Positions 1 through 9,336 are shown, numbered from the stretch's first letter. The stretch is 64,000 bases of DNA from Actinomycetes bacterium (GCA_023429565.1 JAEZDJ010000040.1:1-64000); one strand, 5' to 3'. Notes: generated by a model not told the origin, from the letters alone. Made by a program: numbers and translations.

Positions 1-149
1 TGTTTTGCTAGATCCATGCTCACTCTTTCTCGCGTGTCGTCTCGAATACAGCAATCACAAGGTAAAATTATATCATCTCGGTCAATTCTCTACAGTATCT
101 GCACGGATGTTCCCTTATTCGGTTACATTTCTGTAGCATAAAGGATACC
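1..149. other. Window edge, no gene seen
   Basis: This AT-rich stretch lies downstream of the minus-strand response regulator. I see no complete gene, no convincing hairpin terminator and no RNA gene in it. Runs such as aaaattatatc around 64-75 could belong to a promoter for a gene to the left of the window, but this cannot be judged here. Confidence 0.3.
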
Positions 150-860
150 TTAGAGCATCCGATAGTAGCAGATGGCCAGTTGAGTACGGTTTTTCAAAGA
201 CAATTTCTGGAGAATGGCGCTGATGTGGTTCCGCACCGTTCCCTCGCTGAGATACAGATGGCCCGCGATCTCCTTGTTATCCAAACCTTCCGCAACAAGT
301 TCCATGATGGCGCACTCCCGTTTCGTCAAGGCTGCGATGCGAGGGTCGGAGCCCTTCAACCCCGCTAGGTTGGCCCTGCCATCCTCCGCACCCCGGCATC
401 CCTCCGAATCAGGCCCAACCGCATCCTTCCGCATAAGCGCTTCCACCCTGCCGAGAACCTCGCCGCCTAGAACGCTCTGCCCCGCCATGACCGTTCGCAA
501 GGCTGGCGCGATGGTGGCGACCTCCTGCTTGATGAGGTAACCCTTCGCCCCCATGCGCAGTGCGCGAACGATATACTCGTCATCAGAGAACGTCGTCAGA
601 AGAACGATGCGGGCCTGGGGGTATCGCCCAAGGATGTGGGCGGCGGCCGAAAGGCCATCCCTGTCCGGCATCTGAATGTCCATGAGCAGGATGTCGGGCA
701 TTTCGTGCTCGAACAGCTCGATGGCCTGATTGCCGTCACGCCCCTCGCCGACCACGGCCATGTCGGGCTCAACTGAAAGGATGGTGGAAAGCGACGTGGT
801 GACGAAGACATCATCGTCCACGATGCACACGCGAACAGCTTCGCTTGGCGCTTCGTTCAT
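150..860 (-). CDS. NarL/FixJ-family response regulator
   Basis: Cytoplasmic two-component response regulator of 236 aa, the usual NarL-family length. The receiver domain (about 10-125) has the acidic pocket DDD at 15-17, the phospho-acceptor Asp61 in LLMDIQMPDRDG, Thr90 and the conserved Lys111 (GYLIKQ). A LuxR-type helix-turn-helix follows at about 176-232 (LTKRECAIMELVAEGL, then the recognition helix around SEGTVRNHISAILQKL). It overlaps the 3' end of the upstream histidine kinase gene by 4 nt, so the two are one operon and almost certainly a cognate pair. An ABC exporter operon is transcribed divergently next door and is the obvious regulatory target, by analogy with DesK/LiaS-type systems; that link is inferred from position only. 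Confidence 0.9.
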   Translation of the reverse strand: MNEAPSEAVRVCIVDDDVFVTTSLSTILSVEPDMAVVGEGRDGNQAIELFEHEMPDILLMDIQMPDRDGLSAAAHILGRYPQARIVLLTTFSDDEYIVRALRMGAKGYLIKQEVATIAPALRTVMAGQSVLGGEVLGRVEALMRKDAVGPDSEGCRGAEDGRANLAGLKGSDPRIAALTKRECAIMELVAEGLDNKEIAGHLYLSEGTVRNHISAILQKLSLKNRTQLAICYYRML

Positions 861-1972
861 GGCTGGTCCTCTCCCTTTGGAACAGTGACAAACACTTTGA
901 ACCCACGGTCATATCCAACGCGAAACATGCCGTCGAGCACGCGGACGCGATCGGCCATCGTTGAAAGGCCAATCCCCCGCGAGGCGCTCCCTCTCTGAGC
1001 CGCAAAACCTCCGTTGAGGCCATCGAGAGCACTGTCAGAGGGAGCAACTGATCCGTTGTCATGAACCGTCAGACGGTAAAATCCCGGATAGTCGACTACC
1101 GATACTGACGCCCGATCTGCATTTCCATGGCGAGAGGAGTTGGACAACGCCTCGCGAATGACGGCAATGAAGCAATAGCCGACCTCCACCGGCAACTCTG
1201 TCGCACGATAGTCCACGTCAACCGACAACGTGACACCTGCTGCCACCTCTCCAATCTGCGTCTCAAGATCAAACGCATCGTCATGCAGATCATGGACGCT
1301 CGCGCGCACGGTGTCCATGGCCTCATGCAGGGTCGTGCCAACCTGGGCAAACTCATCGCACACGGGAACATTGTCGCGGTGAACGACCTGCAACGCTTCA
1401 ACCTGCATGATTGAACGGGTGATGAGGTGCCCAACGTTGTCATGGATGTCACGGGCGATGCGACCGCGTTCAGCCAGGGTAGCCAATCGAACCTCGAGAT
1501 CCTGCTTTTCGCGCAAACCTCGGTTCTTCCCTTCAAGTGCAAGAGACGCTTCGCGCACATTGTCACGCACGCGTCGATAGGCGATCTGCTCGCTGTCGGC
1601 CTTCCGCGCCCTGAAAGACAGAAGATACGCCACCCCACATGCAATCACAATGACAGCGGTCGGTGCCAAGGGCAAACGAAGGGCAGCGCCAAGCGCGGGG
1701 AGGATCCAGCATGCACGCACCATCACGCGCGTGTCGCGAGCCATGTCGTAGACAGAAAGAGGGAGGAACAACGCGAAAGGCAAGGAGATGAGGGAAGCGA
1801 TGGAGAAAAGGATGGCCGGAATCGAGGAGTAGCGCTGCGGGAGAGCCTCGGAAAGGGCAGACTGCGCCACGGCAAGAAGCAGGGCCACAAGAAGAATGGG
1901 CTCCCAGGGAACCAAAGCAAGACCCAACAAGCAGCAGAGGAGGACGATGGCTTTGTCGACAGCTCTTTCCAT
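857..1972 (-). CDS. Sensor histidine kinase (HisKA_3 / NarL-partner type)
   Basis: Membrane sensor kinase that should phosphorylate the adjacent response regulator. The N-terminal third holds four or five hydrophobic segments (LLCCLLGLALVPW, ILLVALLLAVAQ, ILFSIASLISLPFALFL, AVIVIACGVAYLL). A short coiled linker precedes the HisKA_3 motif ARDIHDNVGHLI with the phospho-His, then a HATPase domain with an N box (REALSNSSRHG) and a G box (GIGLSTMADRV). There is no large periplasmic loop, so the signal is probably sensed within or at the membrane. The start is uncertain: ATG at 1972 gives 371 aa and an alternative in-frame ATG at 2026 gives 389 aa; neither has a clear Shine-Dalgarno. The gene overlaps the regulator by ATGA. 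Confidence 0.87.
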   Translation of the reverse strand: MERAVDKAIVLLCCLLGLALVPWEPILLVALLLAVAQSALSEALPQRYSSIPAILFSIASLISLPFALFLPLSVYDMARDTRVMVRACWILPALGAALRLPLAPTAVIVIACGVAYLLSFRARKADSEQIAYRRVRDNVREASLALEGKNRGLREKQDLEVRLATLAERGRIARDIHDNVGHLITRSIMQVEALQVVHRDNVPVCDEFAQVGTTLHEAMDTVRASVHDLHDDAFDLETQIGEVAAGVTLSVDVDYRATELPVEVGYCFIAVIREALSNSSRHGNADRASVSVVDYPGFYRLTVHDNGSVAPSDSALDGLNGGFAAQRGSASRGIGLSTMADRVRVLDGMFRVGYDRGFKVFVTVPKGEDQP

Positions 1973-2139
1973 GAGACCATGGTAACAGGTCGTGTGCAGG
2001 AACGCCTTCGGCACATTCAACAGCATGAGAATTCATGACATTCGTCACACCCCGCATGGCAACGGATGACACCCCTCACTGGCGCCGTGGAAGGAAAAAC
2101 GCGATTATGCTAGAGAACCCTCAGAAAGGACGGGCAATC

Positions 2140-3078
2140 TTGGAATACCTCATAGCCGTCGACAATGTGGTCAAGCGTTATGGCGATATGATCGCCCTTG
2201 ACCATTTCGACCTCCACATCGCACAGGGTGAGATATTTGGCCTGTTGGGGCCAAACGGATCAGGCAAGACCACCGCCATCAACTGCATGCTGCAACTGCT
2301 CACCTACGACAAAGGATCCATCAAGCTGTTCGGTTATCCCATGGAGCCATCACGTTACGATCTCAAACGTCGAATTGGCATCGTTCCTCAGAATGTCGCC
2401 GTGTTTGAAGAGCTGACGGTACGGGAGAACATCGATTATTTCTGCGCCCTCTATATAAAGGAAAAAGCACAGCGGCAAACGCTGGTCGACGAGGCGATCG
2501 CCTTCGTGGGACTCGAGGATTACGTCAAGTTCCGCCCACGCAAGCTCTCGGGCGGACTGTTGCGTCGCCTCAACATTGCCTGCGGCATTGCCCACAAACC
2601 GGAACTCATCTTCTTCGACGAGCCCACCGTCGCCGTTGATCCGCAAAGCCGCAACGCCATTCTTGAAGGCATCCTCCGCTTGAACAAGCAAGGGTCAACC
2701 ATAGTGTACACGAGTCACTACATGGAAGAAGTAGAGGAAATATGCACCCGCATCATGATCATGGATCAGGGACGCGCGTTGGCCACCGGCACCAATGACG
2801 AGCTGAAAGCCATGATAGGAACGGGTGAGCGCATTCGCATCGAGGTCGATGCGCTCACGGATGCCACGATGAAGGCCCTGCGTTCGCTTCCTGCGGTCAT
2901 CGGCGTTTCGTTCGATGGCACAATACTTGAATTGACGTGCAGAAACGGAACGCACAACGTGGCCGACGTTTTGGGAGTGCTTTCGTCGCACGGCGTGAAC
3001 GCAGGGCGCATCTATGCGGAGCCGCCCACGCTGAACGACGTGTTTCTTGAAGTCACCGGCAAAGAACTCAGGGACTAG
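2140..3078 (+). CDS. ABC transporter ATP-binding protein
   Basis: ATPase subunit of an ABC-2-type exporter, 312 aa. Walker A GPNGSGKT is near residues 38-45, a Q-loop Gln sits in IVPQNVAV, the signature LSGG is at 136-139 and Walker B LIFFDE at 156-161. A C-terminal extension of about 90 aa is typical of DrrA/CcmA-like exporters. I chose the TTG at 2140 because AAAGGA lies about 10 nt upstream and homologous ATPases begin right at this point (EYLIAVDNVVKRYGD). The frame stays open back to ATG codons at 2107 and 2035. Two permease genes follow with tight spacing, so the three form an exporter. The substrate is unknown; antimicrobial peptide or drug export is usual for this arrangement with a DesK-like system. 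Confidence 0.88.
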   Translation: MEYLIAVDNVVKRYGDMIALDHFDLHIAQGEIFGLLGPNGSGKTTAINCMLQLLTYDKGSIKLFGYPMEPSRYDLKRRIGIVPQNVAVFEELTVRENIDYFCALYIKEKAQRQTLVDEAIAFVGLEDYVKFRPRKLSGGLLRRLNIACGIAHKPELIFFDEPTVAVDPQSRNAILEGILRLNKQGSTIVYTSHYMEEVEEICTRIMIMDQGRALATGTNDELKAMIGTGERIRIEVDALTDATMKALRSLPAVIGVSFDGTILELTCRNGTHNVADVLGVLSSHGVNAGRIYAEPPTLNDVFLEVTGKELRD

Positions 3079-3089
3079 GGGGATTCGCC

Positions 3090-4271
3090 GTGTGGAATGT
3101 CTTCAAGGGAGCAATCGCCGTGCTGGCACGCAAGCGCGAATTGCTCATGTGGTCACTCGCTTTTCCCATCATTCTCTCCACCATGTTTATGGTCATGTTC
3201 GCCAACCTCGACGACGCCACCTCGTTTGATCCCGTGCCGACCGCTGTGGTGACCGACGAAAACTACGACGATGCGCCAGACTTCGCCAACATCGTCGAAC
3301 GACTCGGAGAGGCCGGAACAGACCAGCTGCTTGACGTGAGGTACTATTCCGATGCAGACGAGGCAATCAAGGCGCTTGCAGCCAATGACGTTGTCGGCAT
3401 CGTCTCGGTCAACGCGGAGGGAAGTCCCAAATTGACCGTTCCACCCGATGCCGGCGGTTTGGGGATGGAGCAGATTGGACGGACCATCCTCAACACCGTC
3501 GTCGACTCCTACGTGAGAGACGCAAGCCTCCTTGGAACCATTTCCGCCACTGACCCGATGGCCTTGGCCGATCCAACACGAATCGAGAACGCGTTCGCAG
3601 GCGGAAGCTTTACGGAACAAGTATCGCTCACGCATGCGACACCAGCCCAATCGGTGCGGTACTACTACGCTTTGCTCGGCATGGCAGCGCTGTTCTGCGG
3701 CCAAGTGGGCGTGTTGGCCATATGCGAGATGCAGCCGAATCTGTCCGCCCTCGGCGCACGTCGGGCGCTCGGCGCGACCAGCCGAGGCAAGAACCTCACA
3801 GCGACGTTGGCGGCAAGTTGGACAATTTCGTTTATCTGCCTCATGACGGCCTTTCTTTACATGAGGTTTGTCGGAGGCATCGACTTCGCCGGAAGGGAAG
3901 GCATCTGCATCGTGGGCATTGCGATAGCGGCGCTGTTTGCAACCTCGTTCGGAACATTCTTGGGATCATTGCCAAAAATCGGACTCGGCGTCAAAGAGGG
4001 CCTGCTCACCGGCATCACCTGTTTCCTGTCGCTCTTCGCTGGCCTCTACGGAGAGCCCTGCATGGAGCTGGCAGACAACATCGCCCGCTCCTATCCGGTG
4101 CTTGCCGCGTTGAACCCGGCAAAGGTTGTCACCGATGTGTTTTACAGTCTGTATTACTATGACTCCCTTATTCCGTTTGCGCAAAAAGCAGGCATTCTTC
4201 TTGCAATGACCGCCGTGCTCTTCGCCGGATCAACCCTGTTCGTGAGGAGGCAGCGCTATGCAAGTCTTTAA
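3090..4271 (+). CDS. ABC-2 family transporter permease
   Basis: Membrane subunit of the exporter, 393 aa. One N-terminal membrane helix (about 18-40, AFPIILSTMFMVMF) is followed by an extracytoplasmic domain of about 150 aa and then five or six hydrophobic segments. This is the layout of the ABC2_membrane_3 (YhaP/NatB-like) family. Translation starts at GTG 3090, 11 nt after the ATPase stop, with AGGGGGA just upstream. The gene overlaps the next permease by 14 nt, indicating translational coupling and a heterodimeric membrane domain. Specificity cannot be read from the sequence. Confidence 0.85.
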   Translation: MWNVFKGAIAVLARKRELLMWSLAFPIILSTMFMVMFANLDDATSFDPVPTAVVTDENYDDAPDFANIVERLGEAGTDQLLDVRYYSDADEAIKALAANDVVGIVSVNAEGSPKLTVPPDAGGLGMEQIGRTILNTVVDSYVRDASLLGTISATDPMALADPTRIENAFAGGSFTEQVSLTHATPAQSVRYYYALLGMAALFCGQVGVLAICEMQPNLSALGARRALGATSRGKNLTATLAASWTISFICLMTAFLYMRFVGGIDFAGREGICIVGIAIAALFATSFGTFLGSLPKIGLGVKEGLLTGITCFLSLFAGLYGEPCMELADNIARSYPVLAALNPAKVVTDVFYSLYYYDSLIPFAQKAGILLAMTAVLFAGSTLFVRRQRYASL

Positions 4272-5487
4272 AGCGGCTCTGCGGATCGTTTCGAACCATC
4301 CCGTCTATCTGCTGGTATATGTGGGGTTCCTCAGCCTCATGGGCGTTTTCATAGCTGGAAGCATCAACGTGGGCACCGACGACGGCGAGTATCTTGCTTC
4401 CAAGACTCCGTTCGCCGTCGTTGACCGCGATGGCAGCGACCTGTCAAGGAGCCTAACCTCGTTCCTGCAGGAGAACGGTCAGCGGGTGGAGGTGGCCGAC
4501 GAGCCCTTCGCCCTCCAGGACGCCGTCGCCACGGGCGAGGCCCGCTATCTTCTGGTCATCCCGTCAGGATACGGCGACGCTTTCCTCGAAGCAGCGCGAA
4601 CCGGCAGCAGCATGCCCACCCTGCAGTCAACATACAGTTTCGCCACTATGGGCGGAACCCTTGTGGATGAACAAGTGAATCAGTACCTTGGACTTGTCTG
4701 GGCAACCACAACGCTTCAGCCAGACGAAACGATGCCGTCGATTCTTTCACAGGCCAACGAAGCCATGTCCGCCTCCGCAGAAGTGGAAACCATCCAAACG
4801 CCGGATGGAACGACCCCGGCCGATCGCTTCGCTTTCTACCTTCAGTGGGGCACGTATACCATGACGGCCTCCATCGTCGTGTGCATCGGGCTGCTCATGA
4901 GCGCATTCAACCGAACCGACGTGCACCGCCGCAACCTGATCTCCCCGGTGAGCAGTCTGCGTCTCGGCCTCTGGAAGGCGGCGGCCTGCCTTTCGATAAC
5001 TATAGGGGTATGGGCGGTGACATGCGGAATCGGTCTGTTGGCGTTTGGCTATACGCTCGAGGGGCTTCCCTTCGAAGTCATCGCGCTTGTGCTGGCCTCT
5101 GCGCTCGTGTACTCCTTGGTGCCGTTGGCCCTTGGATTTCTCCTTGGCCAGCTGGGAGCAAGCGACATGTTTGCCAATGCCGTCGGCAACATCGTTGGCA
5201 TGGTCATGTCCTTCCTTGGCGGCGTATGGATAAGCCTCGACCTCCTCGCGCCCGAAATACAGACGTTCTCTCGGTTTTTCCCGACGTCTTGGTATGTCGA
5301 CGCCGTCAATAAAGGGATCCACCTCACGGGCATGACCGTCGAGTCGATCATGCCGATACTCGGAGACCTCGGCATTGTGGCGCTGTTTGCCGTGGCGCTG
5401 TTTGCGGTCGCACTTGCGGCGGGGCGCATTCGGATGAGAAGCGCCGATGCGGGAGGCAACGCCGGCGCAGCCCCGAACGCCTCATAG
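4258..5487 (+). CDS. ABC-2 family transporter permease, second subunit
   Basis: Second permease of 409 aa with the same plan as its neighbour: one N-terminal helix (VYLLVYVGFLSLMGVFIAG), a large extracytoplasmic loop (about 45-185), then about five helices including VVCIGLLMSAF and a region with FPTSWYVDAVNK, a motif seen near the end of many ABC2 permeases. The start ATG 4258 lies inside the end of the previous gene, preceded by GAGGAGG. The last residues (DAGGNAGAAPNAS) are a flexible tail. It is the last gene of the exporter operon; an inverted repeat just downstream probably ends transcription. Confidence 0.85.
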   Translation: MQVFKAALRIVSNHPVYLLVYVGFLSLMGVFIAGSINVGTDDGEYLASKTPFAVVDRDGSDLSRSLTSFLQENGQRVEVADEPFALQDAVATGEARYLLVIPSGYGDAFLEAARTGSSMPTLQSTYSFATMGGTLVDEQVNQYLGLVWATTTLQPDETMPSILSQANEAMSASAEVETIQTPDGTTPADRFAFYLQWGTYTMTASIVVCIGLLMSAFNRTDVHRRNLISPVSSLRLGLWKAAACLSITIGVWAVTCGIGLLAFGYTLEGLPFEVIALVLASALVYSLVPLALGFLLGQLGASDMFANAVGNIVGMVMSFLGGVWISLDLLAPEIQTFSRFFPTSWYVDAVNKGIHLTGMTVESIMPILGDLGIVALFAVALFAVALAAGRIRMRSADAGGNAGAAPNAS

Positions 5488-5495
5488 ACGCCACT

Positions 5496-5532
5496 CCTTG
5501 CCTACGAAAGCGCGATGCCATCGTAGGCAAGG
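5496..5532. terminator. Inverted repeat between convergent operons
   Basis: A 12-bp perfect stem (CCTTGCCTACGA at 5496-5507 and TCGTAGGCAAGG at 5521-5532) with a 13-nt loop sits between the ABC operon and the end of the Tad operon. It overlaps the last codons of the lectin gene. No long T tract follows on either side, so it is a candidate bidirectional terminator rather than a certain one. Confidence 0.5.
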
Positions 5533-7478
5533 ATGCCCCAATCGAGATAGACCGTTGCATTACTGGTGAGACGCCCTGTTCGCATGATCACGCCTGAAGC
5601 GGAAGCGTCAGCGAACACGCCCAAGGCGCAGGGCATCTCACGAGCGCGACCCATGTCCTCAAACCACACAGTCCGCCCTCGCGCATAGGTGATCTGGTCG
5701 CCAAAGCGGTGACGAGAAGCGGAGGGCAAAATATCGGACTCCTTGAAGGGAAGCGTCAGCGCGTCGTCCAAAAAGCACATCCTTCCCCCAATCAAGGAGA
5801 GAGACCGGTCTGTCAATCCATACGCGAGCTGCACAAGGTTGAACCCGTGGAGGTCAAAGTTCTCCCCGTCTACGACCCCTCCCACATACCGGTTCGTTCC
5901 GGCTGAATCGACATACCAGCCGTCGAAAGCCGCACATGACGGTTTTGCAGCTGCTCCCCAAGCACCGTCCGGCACTGCGTGGGAAGCCCCTATCCTCACC
6001 CGCTCTTCGAAGCAGGGATCGACTTCTCCATCAGCGAAATACCGCACGTTCACATGCGATCTTCTCACGAACATCGACGGCAGCGCGACCTCTCCATGAT
6101 ATTTGATGTCATGGTAGCGCGTATGGGCAGTGACAACACACGTGAGATAGGTCCCTTCGTCATCCTCCCCAATGACATAGCTCTGTCGCCCATCAGCTTT
6201 CCTTGCCACTTCGGAACGCATTCCCCGAACTGCGCCTCGATACCAAGCGTAACGATAGACCATTCCCGAAGTTTCAGGATAGTTGCGAGGAAGGCAGGCA
6301 TCGCCCGGGTCGGACACGACAAGCGTGCCGCCCGCCACTCCCTCGCCCGTCACCTTCATCGTTCCTGGCACGCGCTCATGAAACTCGGGTTCCTCGACCT
6401 TCCAGTTCTGGTTTGCGTTGTGCCAGTTCCCCAAGCAGTTCCACTGCACGATGCGCGTTCCCTCGGCCTGGCCGCCCCCAAACAGATCGAGGGCGCACCC
6501 GCTGCATTCGGAAACGATCAGATGATATCCATTCCCGAGCGAATGAAGATAGTACGATTGTGCAAGGCTGCCATTCCCTGACCATATCTGGAGGCGTGCG
6601 CCGTCGTCCCACACCCCTCCATCGACATCAAGAAAACGGGGAGAATCGCCCGTGTGAACCGGCACAAAGCAGGTGCGTCCTTGAGCGCTGCTCAGGGCGA
6701 TCCAGTTCTGATTCGTCGCATCGGTCTCAGACCAACCGACGACTGCCGTTCCATCCCCCCTTCCGCCGGCAGCGGCATCGGCGAGCAGGTGGCCAGCCGC
6801 CCGAGGACGCAGCGTCACCACATGCCCCTCCCATGACCGATCGTTTGTCAGCACATGGCGAGGAATCCACTGAGGGGCTTCGGCAATCGTGTGAGTCCCT
6901 GGAGCATTGCCGCCAAGGCCCTTGATGTCGGCACCGCACCAGCATCTCCAGTCGTCCTCCCGTCGTGGAATGCGAAGCGAGGCGCCCACCATATACGCAT
7001 ACCAATCGTGATCATAGGTCGTGTCGATGATCCAATAACGCGAAGTGAGCCATGCCCCCGCATCCTCCCTGATATATGCATAGGTTGGGGTGTCAGGCAT
7101 GTCTGGCGACCACGTGGGATTCCATGCGCCATTGCATGCCACATAGGCATCGACGCCGATCTCCAAAAACAGTTCGGTCATGCGCCCCACCGTGCAATTG
7201 CATGATGCCGACATCCACACCGTGCCATCATATGAGTACGCCCATCCAGCGTCATAGCCGAAATGCGCCCCAGGAGAAGCCATCCCGCCGTATGATCCCC
7301 ATGCGCCGCTCCCCACACCTCCCCACGCGAGACGGGAACCCAAAAACAGCGACAAAGCAGCGATTCCTCCGAGCGCCGCAAAAACGCGGCGGGTAAGAAG
7401 ACCTCCTTCCTCTCTGACAAACTGCCGCCCTCTCGGAGCCTCCCTGCCTCCCATGGCTCTCACCTCATCCTCTCTCAT
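5502..7478 (-). CDS. Exported ricin-type lectin / Ig-like repeat protein at the end of the Tad operon
   Basis: Large secreted protein of up to 658 aa. Residues 28-53 form a signal sequence of Tat type (LTRRVFAALGG followed by a hydrophobic run). Residues 55-205 are an unrecognised Trp/Tyr/Cys-rich domain. Residues 215-365 form a ricin-B (beta-trefoil) lectin domain with QNW repeats near 257 and 357 and a degenerate QSY near 307. Residues 370-455 resemble an Ig-like surface repeat (AWYRG, then DEGTYLTCVVTA). Residues 474-552 resemble an InlB-type repeat (VRYFADG, FDGWYVDSAG). The frame begins at an ATGA overlap with the upstream tadC; ATG 7454, with GAGGTGAG upstream, is an equally good start. 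Coupling to tadC suggests a tip adhesin or a substrate of the second Tad motor. That role is inference. Confidence 0.75.
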   Translation of the reverse strand: MREDEVRAMGGREAPRGRQFVREEGGLLTRRVFAALGGIAALSLFLGSRLAWGGVGSGAWGSYGGMASPGAHFGYDAGWAYSYDGTVWMSASCNCTVGRMTELFLEIGVDAYVACNGAWNPTWSPDMPDTPTYAYIREDAGAWLTSRYWIIDTTYDHDWYAYMVGASLRIPRREDDWRCWCGADIKGLGGNAPGTHTIAEAPQWIPRHVLTNDRSWEGHVVTLRPRAAGHLLADAAAGGRGDGTAVVGWSETDATNQNWIALSSAQGRTCFVPVHTGDSPRFLDVDGGVWDDGARLQIWSGNGSLAQSYYLHSLGNGYHLIVSECSGCALDLFGGGQAEGTRIVQWNCLGNWHNANQNWKVEEPEFHERVPGTMKVTGEGVAGGTLVVSDPGDACLPRNYPETSGMVYRYAWYRGAVRGMRSEVARKADGRQSYVIGEDDEGTYLTCVVTAHTRYHDIKYHGEVALPSMFVRRSHVNVRYFADGEVDPCFEERVRIGASHAVPDGAWGAAAKPSCAAFDGWYVDSAGTNRYVGGVVDGENFDLHGFNLVQLAYGLTDRSLSLIGGRMCFLDDALTLPFKESDILPSASRHRFGDQITYARGRTVWFEDMGRAREMPCALGVFADASASGVIMRTGRLTSNATVYLDWGILAYDGIALS

Positions 7479-8383
7479 CGGAAGGTCTCATTCAGGAACG
7501 AAGTCAGATTGACAATGATTGGGGCAATCACAAGAATGACCGTTGGGGGAAGAAAGCAAAATGACAGCACGATGTCCAACTTCGTCGGCATCTTGCGGAT
7601 GCGTTCGAGAACGGCCATGTGAGCCACCTCTCGCGCCAGGGTCGCCTGAGAGACTAGGCCCTCGGCAATTGACGATCCTTGGTTGATGGACTGAATCAAA
7701 TGCGCAACGAAAGCGCTGACGTCCTGACTCCCACATCGTCGGGCAAGCTTTTCGAACGCCTCTTCACGCGAACGACCAAACAAGTTCACCTCTCGGTCAA
7801 CAAGAAGAAGCTCATCGGAAAGGGGGCGCTCCAGAGAAGCGGCAACTTCGCGGAAGCACTGCTCGACAGGAGACCCCGCCGCAACGGCTATTCCAATCAG
7901 CTCCATCGCATCTGGAAGCTGCGCGCCGATCTCATCGCGACGCCGCTTCGTTCTGAAAGCAAGAATTCCCAAAGGCATCGCCCATCCAATCGTCGCCGAT
8001 GCAGCGGCAACCAACAGCAAAAACTGAAAGGGGATCGAAACGAGCAGGCCCAAGGCCACTGCGACAACGAGACAGCCAGCCAAGCAAAGCACCCTGACAC
8101 CCCGCCACGTCTCAGGTTCCAGCTGCACGCCCGCCTTGTCAAGCAGCTCCCGACGTTCGGACGAATCAAGGCGGGACAAAGGAACAAGGGTGTCGAGACG
8201 GCGTGAAACCGAGACGAGCACCGCTTTCCCCGCACTCCCCCATTGGCGACCGCCAGCCAGCCGGTCGTCCAGCATGCCCGCACTCGGCGGCAAAAATCTC
8301 CGAACAAGCAGTTCGTAGACTCCAAGCCCCGCAGCAATCGCAAGGATCGATGCGATGGGCGGAAGAAACGAAGGTGGATACAT
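7475..8383 (-). CDS. tadC: TadC-like inner-membrane platform protein (second set)
   Basis: Polytopic platform protein of 302 aa with a type II secretion F domain, partner of TadB in the Tad motor. An N-terminal helix (IASILAIAAGLGVYELLV) is followed by a hydrophobic pair around 100-140 (VVAVALGLLV, FLLLVAAASATIGWAMPLG), the cytoplasmic T2SSF helical domain (about 155-260, with VEQCFREVA and ISQSINQGSSIAEGL-like sequence) and a last pair of helices (IVLSFCFLPPTVILVIAPII). It lies 10 nt after tadB and overlaps the lectin gene by 4 nt. It is only distantly similar to the other TadC in this operon, so the two sets are old paralogs rather than a recent duplication. Confidence 0.82.
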   Translation of the reverse strand: MYPPSFLPPIASILAIAAGLGVYELLVRRFLPPSAGMLDDRLAGGRQWGSAGKAVLVSVSRRLDTLVPLSRLDSSERRELLDKAGVQLEPETWRGVRVLCLAGCLVVAVALGLLVSIPFQFLLLVAAASATIGWAMPLGILAFRTKRRRDEIGAQLPDAMELIGIAVAAGSPVEQCFREVAASLERPLSDELLLVDREVNLFGRSREEAFEKLARRCGSQDVSAFVAHLIQSINQGSSIAEGLVSQATLAREVAHMAVLERIRKMPTKLDIVLSFCFLPPTVILVIAPIIVNLTSFLNETFR

Positions 8384-8393
8384 TGCAGACCCC

Positions 8394-9326
8394 CTAGGCA
8401 GAAAACGAAACTATCCTGTGCGCCAGAAACAAGCCGACGGCCTCGCAAATCGATGCCGCAGCCAAAACCCCCCATCCAAGAGGCTCCTCTCGATAGAAGG
8501 AAGCAAAATCGGCATTGGTCGCATACATGATCAGAAAAAGGAGGGGCATGGCACCTGCCACAAACCATTGGGCCATTTTTGCACTTGCAACTTCCGCCTT
8601 GAGCTCACACGAGGTCTTGAGACGAGCGCTGACTCGGTCGGATATCATGCCAAGGGAAGCTGCCGCACTTCCACCCCTCCGCTGCCCAATCCTTGTTGCG
8701 GCAGCGAGCATCCTGACATCGGCATGCTGGGTTCTTTCGGCCATGCCTTCGAGGGCAAGCGAGAAGGGCATGCCGTATGCGACATCTGCGAGCACGCGTG
8801 CAAATTCTCCTTTCAGTGGCTCGTCCAAATGGACAGCCACCGAGCGGAAGGCCCTCTCCAGGGTAAAAGAGCCGCGAACTCCTGCGGATATCCGTGGCAG
8901 GGCTCGGGCAAGCTGAGCGTCAAAGAGCTCTCGGCGCCTTCGTATGCCACGATCAAGCATCGCATGCGCAACGATAGCCACCAACACGGCGGGGAGGCCA
9001 CCGCCGAGAAGGCTGCCCGTGGCATGAAATCCCACAGCAAACGCCACGGCCATCGCGGCAAATACCGCAACGATGCACGCCTTCTCGCCAATATGGACGC
9101 CAGCCGAGCGAAGTTTTTTCTCAAGCGGCGTCCTCGGGGAAGGAGCACGTCTGTCCCTCTGGCTCCTCGCTGCCTCTTCGCCCCTCTCATACAGACCGCG
9201 CTCTGTGAGGGCATCTTGCTGCCGGGCAATCCGTTCGGCTCTTGCGGTCAGAAACGCTGCACATGCCAAGAAAGGACATGATGCCCCCGCAGCGATGCAC
9301 AGGACCAAGCTCATTGAAAGCTCCAT
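8394..9326 (-). CDS. tadB: TadB-like inner-membrane platform protein (second set)
   Basis: Platform protein of 310 aa with a T2SSF domain. Residues 1-20 are a membrane helix (LSMSLVLCIAAGASCPFLA), a second hydrophobic pair lies near 85-120, the T2SSF region follows (LPRISAGVRGSFTLERAF, then GMPFSLALEGMAERT), and the C-terminal helices include GAMPLLFLIMYA. I start it at ATG 9326, which has AGGAG 8 nt upstream and begins 10 nt after the tadA stop; longer in-frame starts (9344, 9365) would overlap tadA. Together with tadA and tadC of this set it should build the motor base of a second Tad-type machine. Confidence 0.82.
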   Translation of the reverse strand: MELSMSLVLCIAAGASCPFLACAAFLTARAERIARQQDALTERGLYERGEEAARSQRDRRAPSPRTPLEKKLRSAGVHIGEKACIVAVFAAMAVAFAVGFHATGSLLGGGLPAVLVAIVAHAMLDRGIRRRRELFDAQLARALPRISAGVRGSFTLERAFRSVAVHLDEPLKGEFARVLADVAYGMPFSLALEGMAERTQHADVRMLAAATRIGQRRGGSAAASLGMISDRVSARLKTSCELKAEVASAKMAQWFVAGAMPLLFLIMYATNADFASFYREEPLGWGVLAAASICEAVGLFLAHRIVSFSA

Positions 9327-9336
9327 ATGACTTCTC

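Noticed and set aside
8355..9281. 308-aa plus-strand open frame
   Set aside because: It lies fully antisense to tadB, has no ribosome-binding site worth noting and no recognisable domain; the minus-strand frame has the T2SSF pattern.
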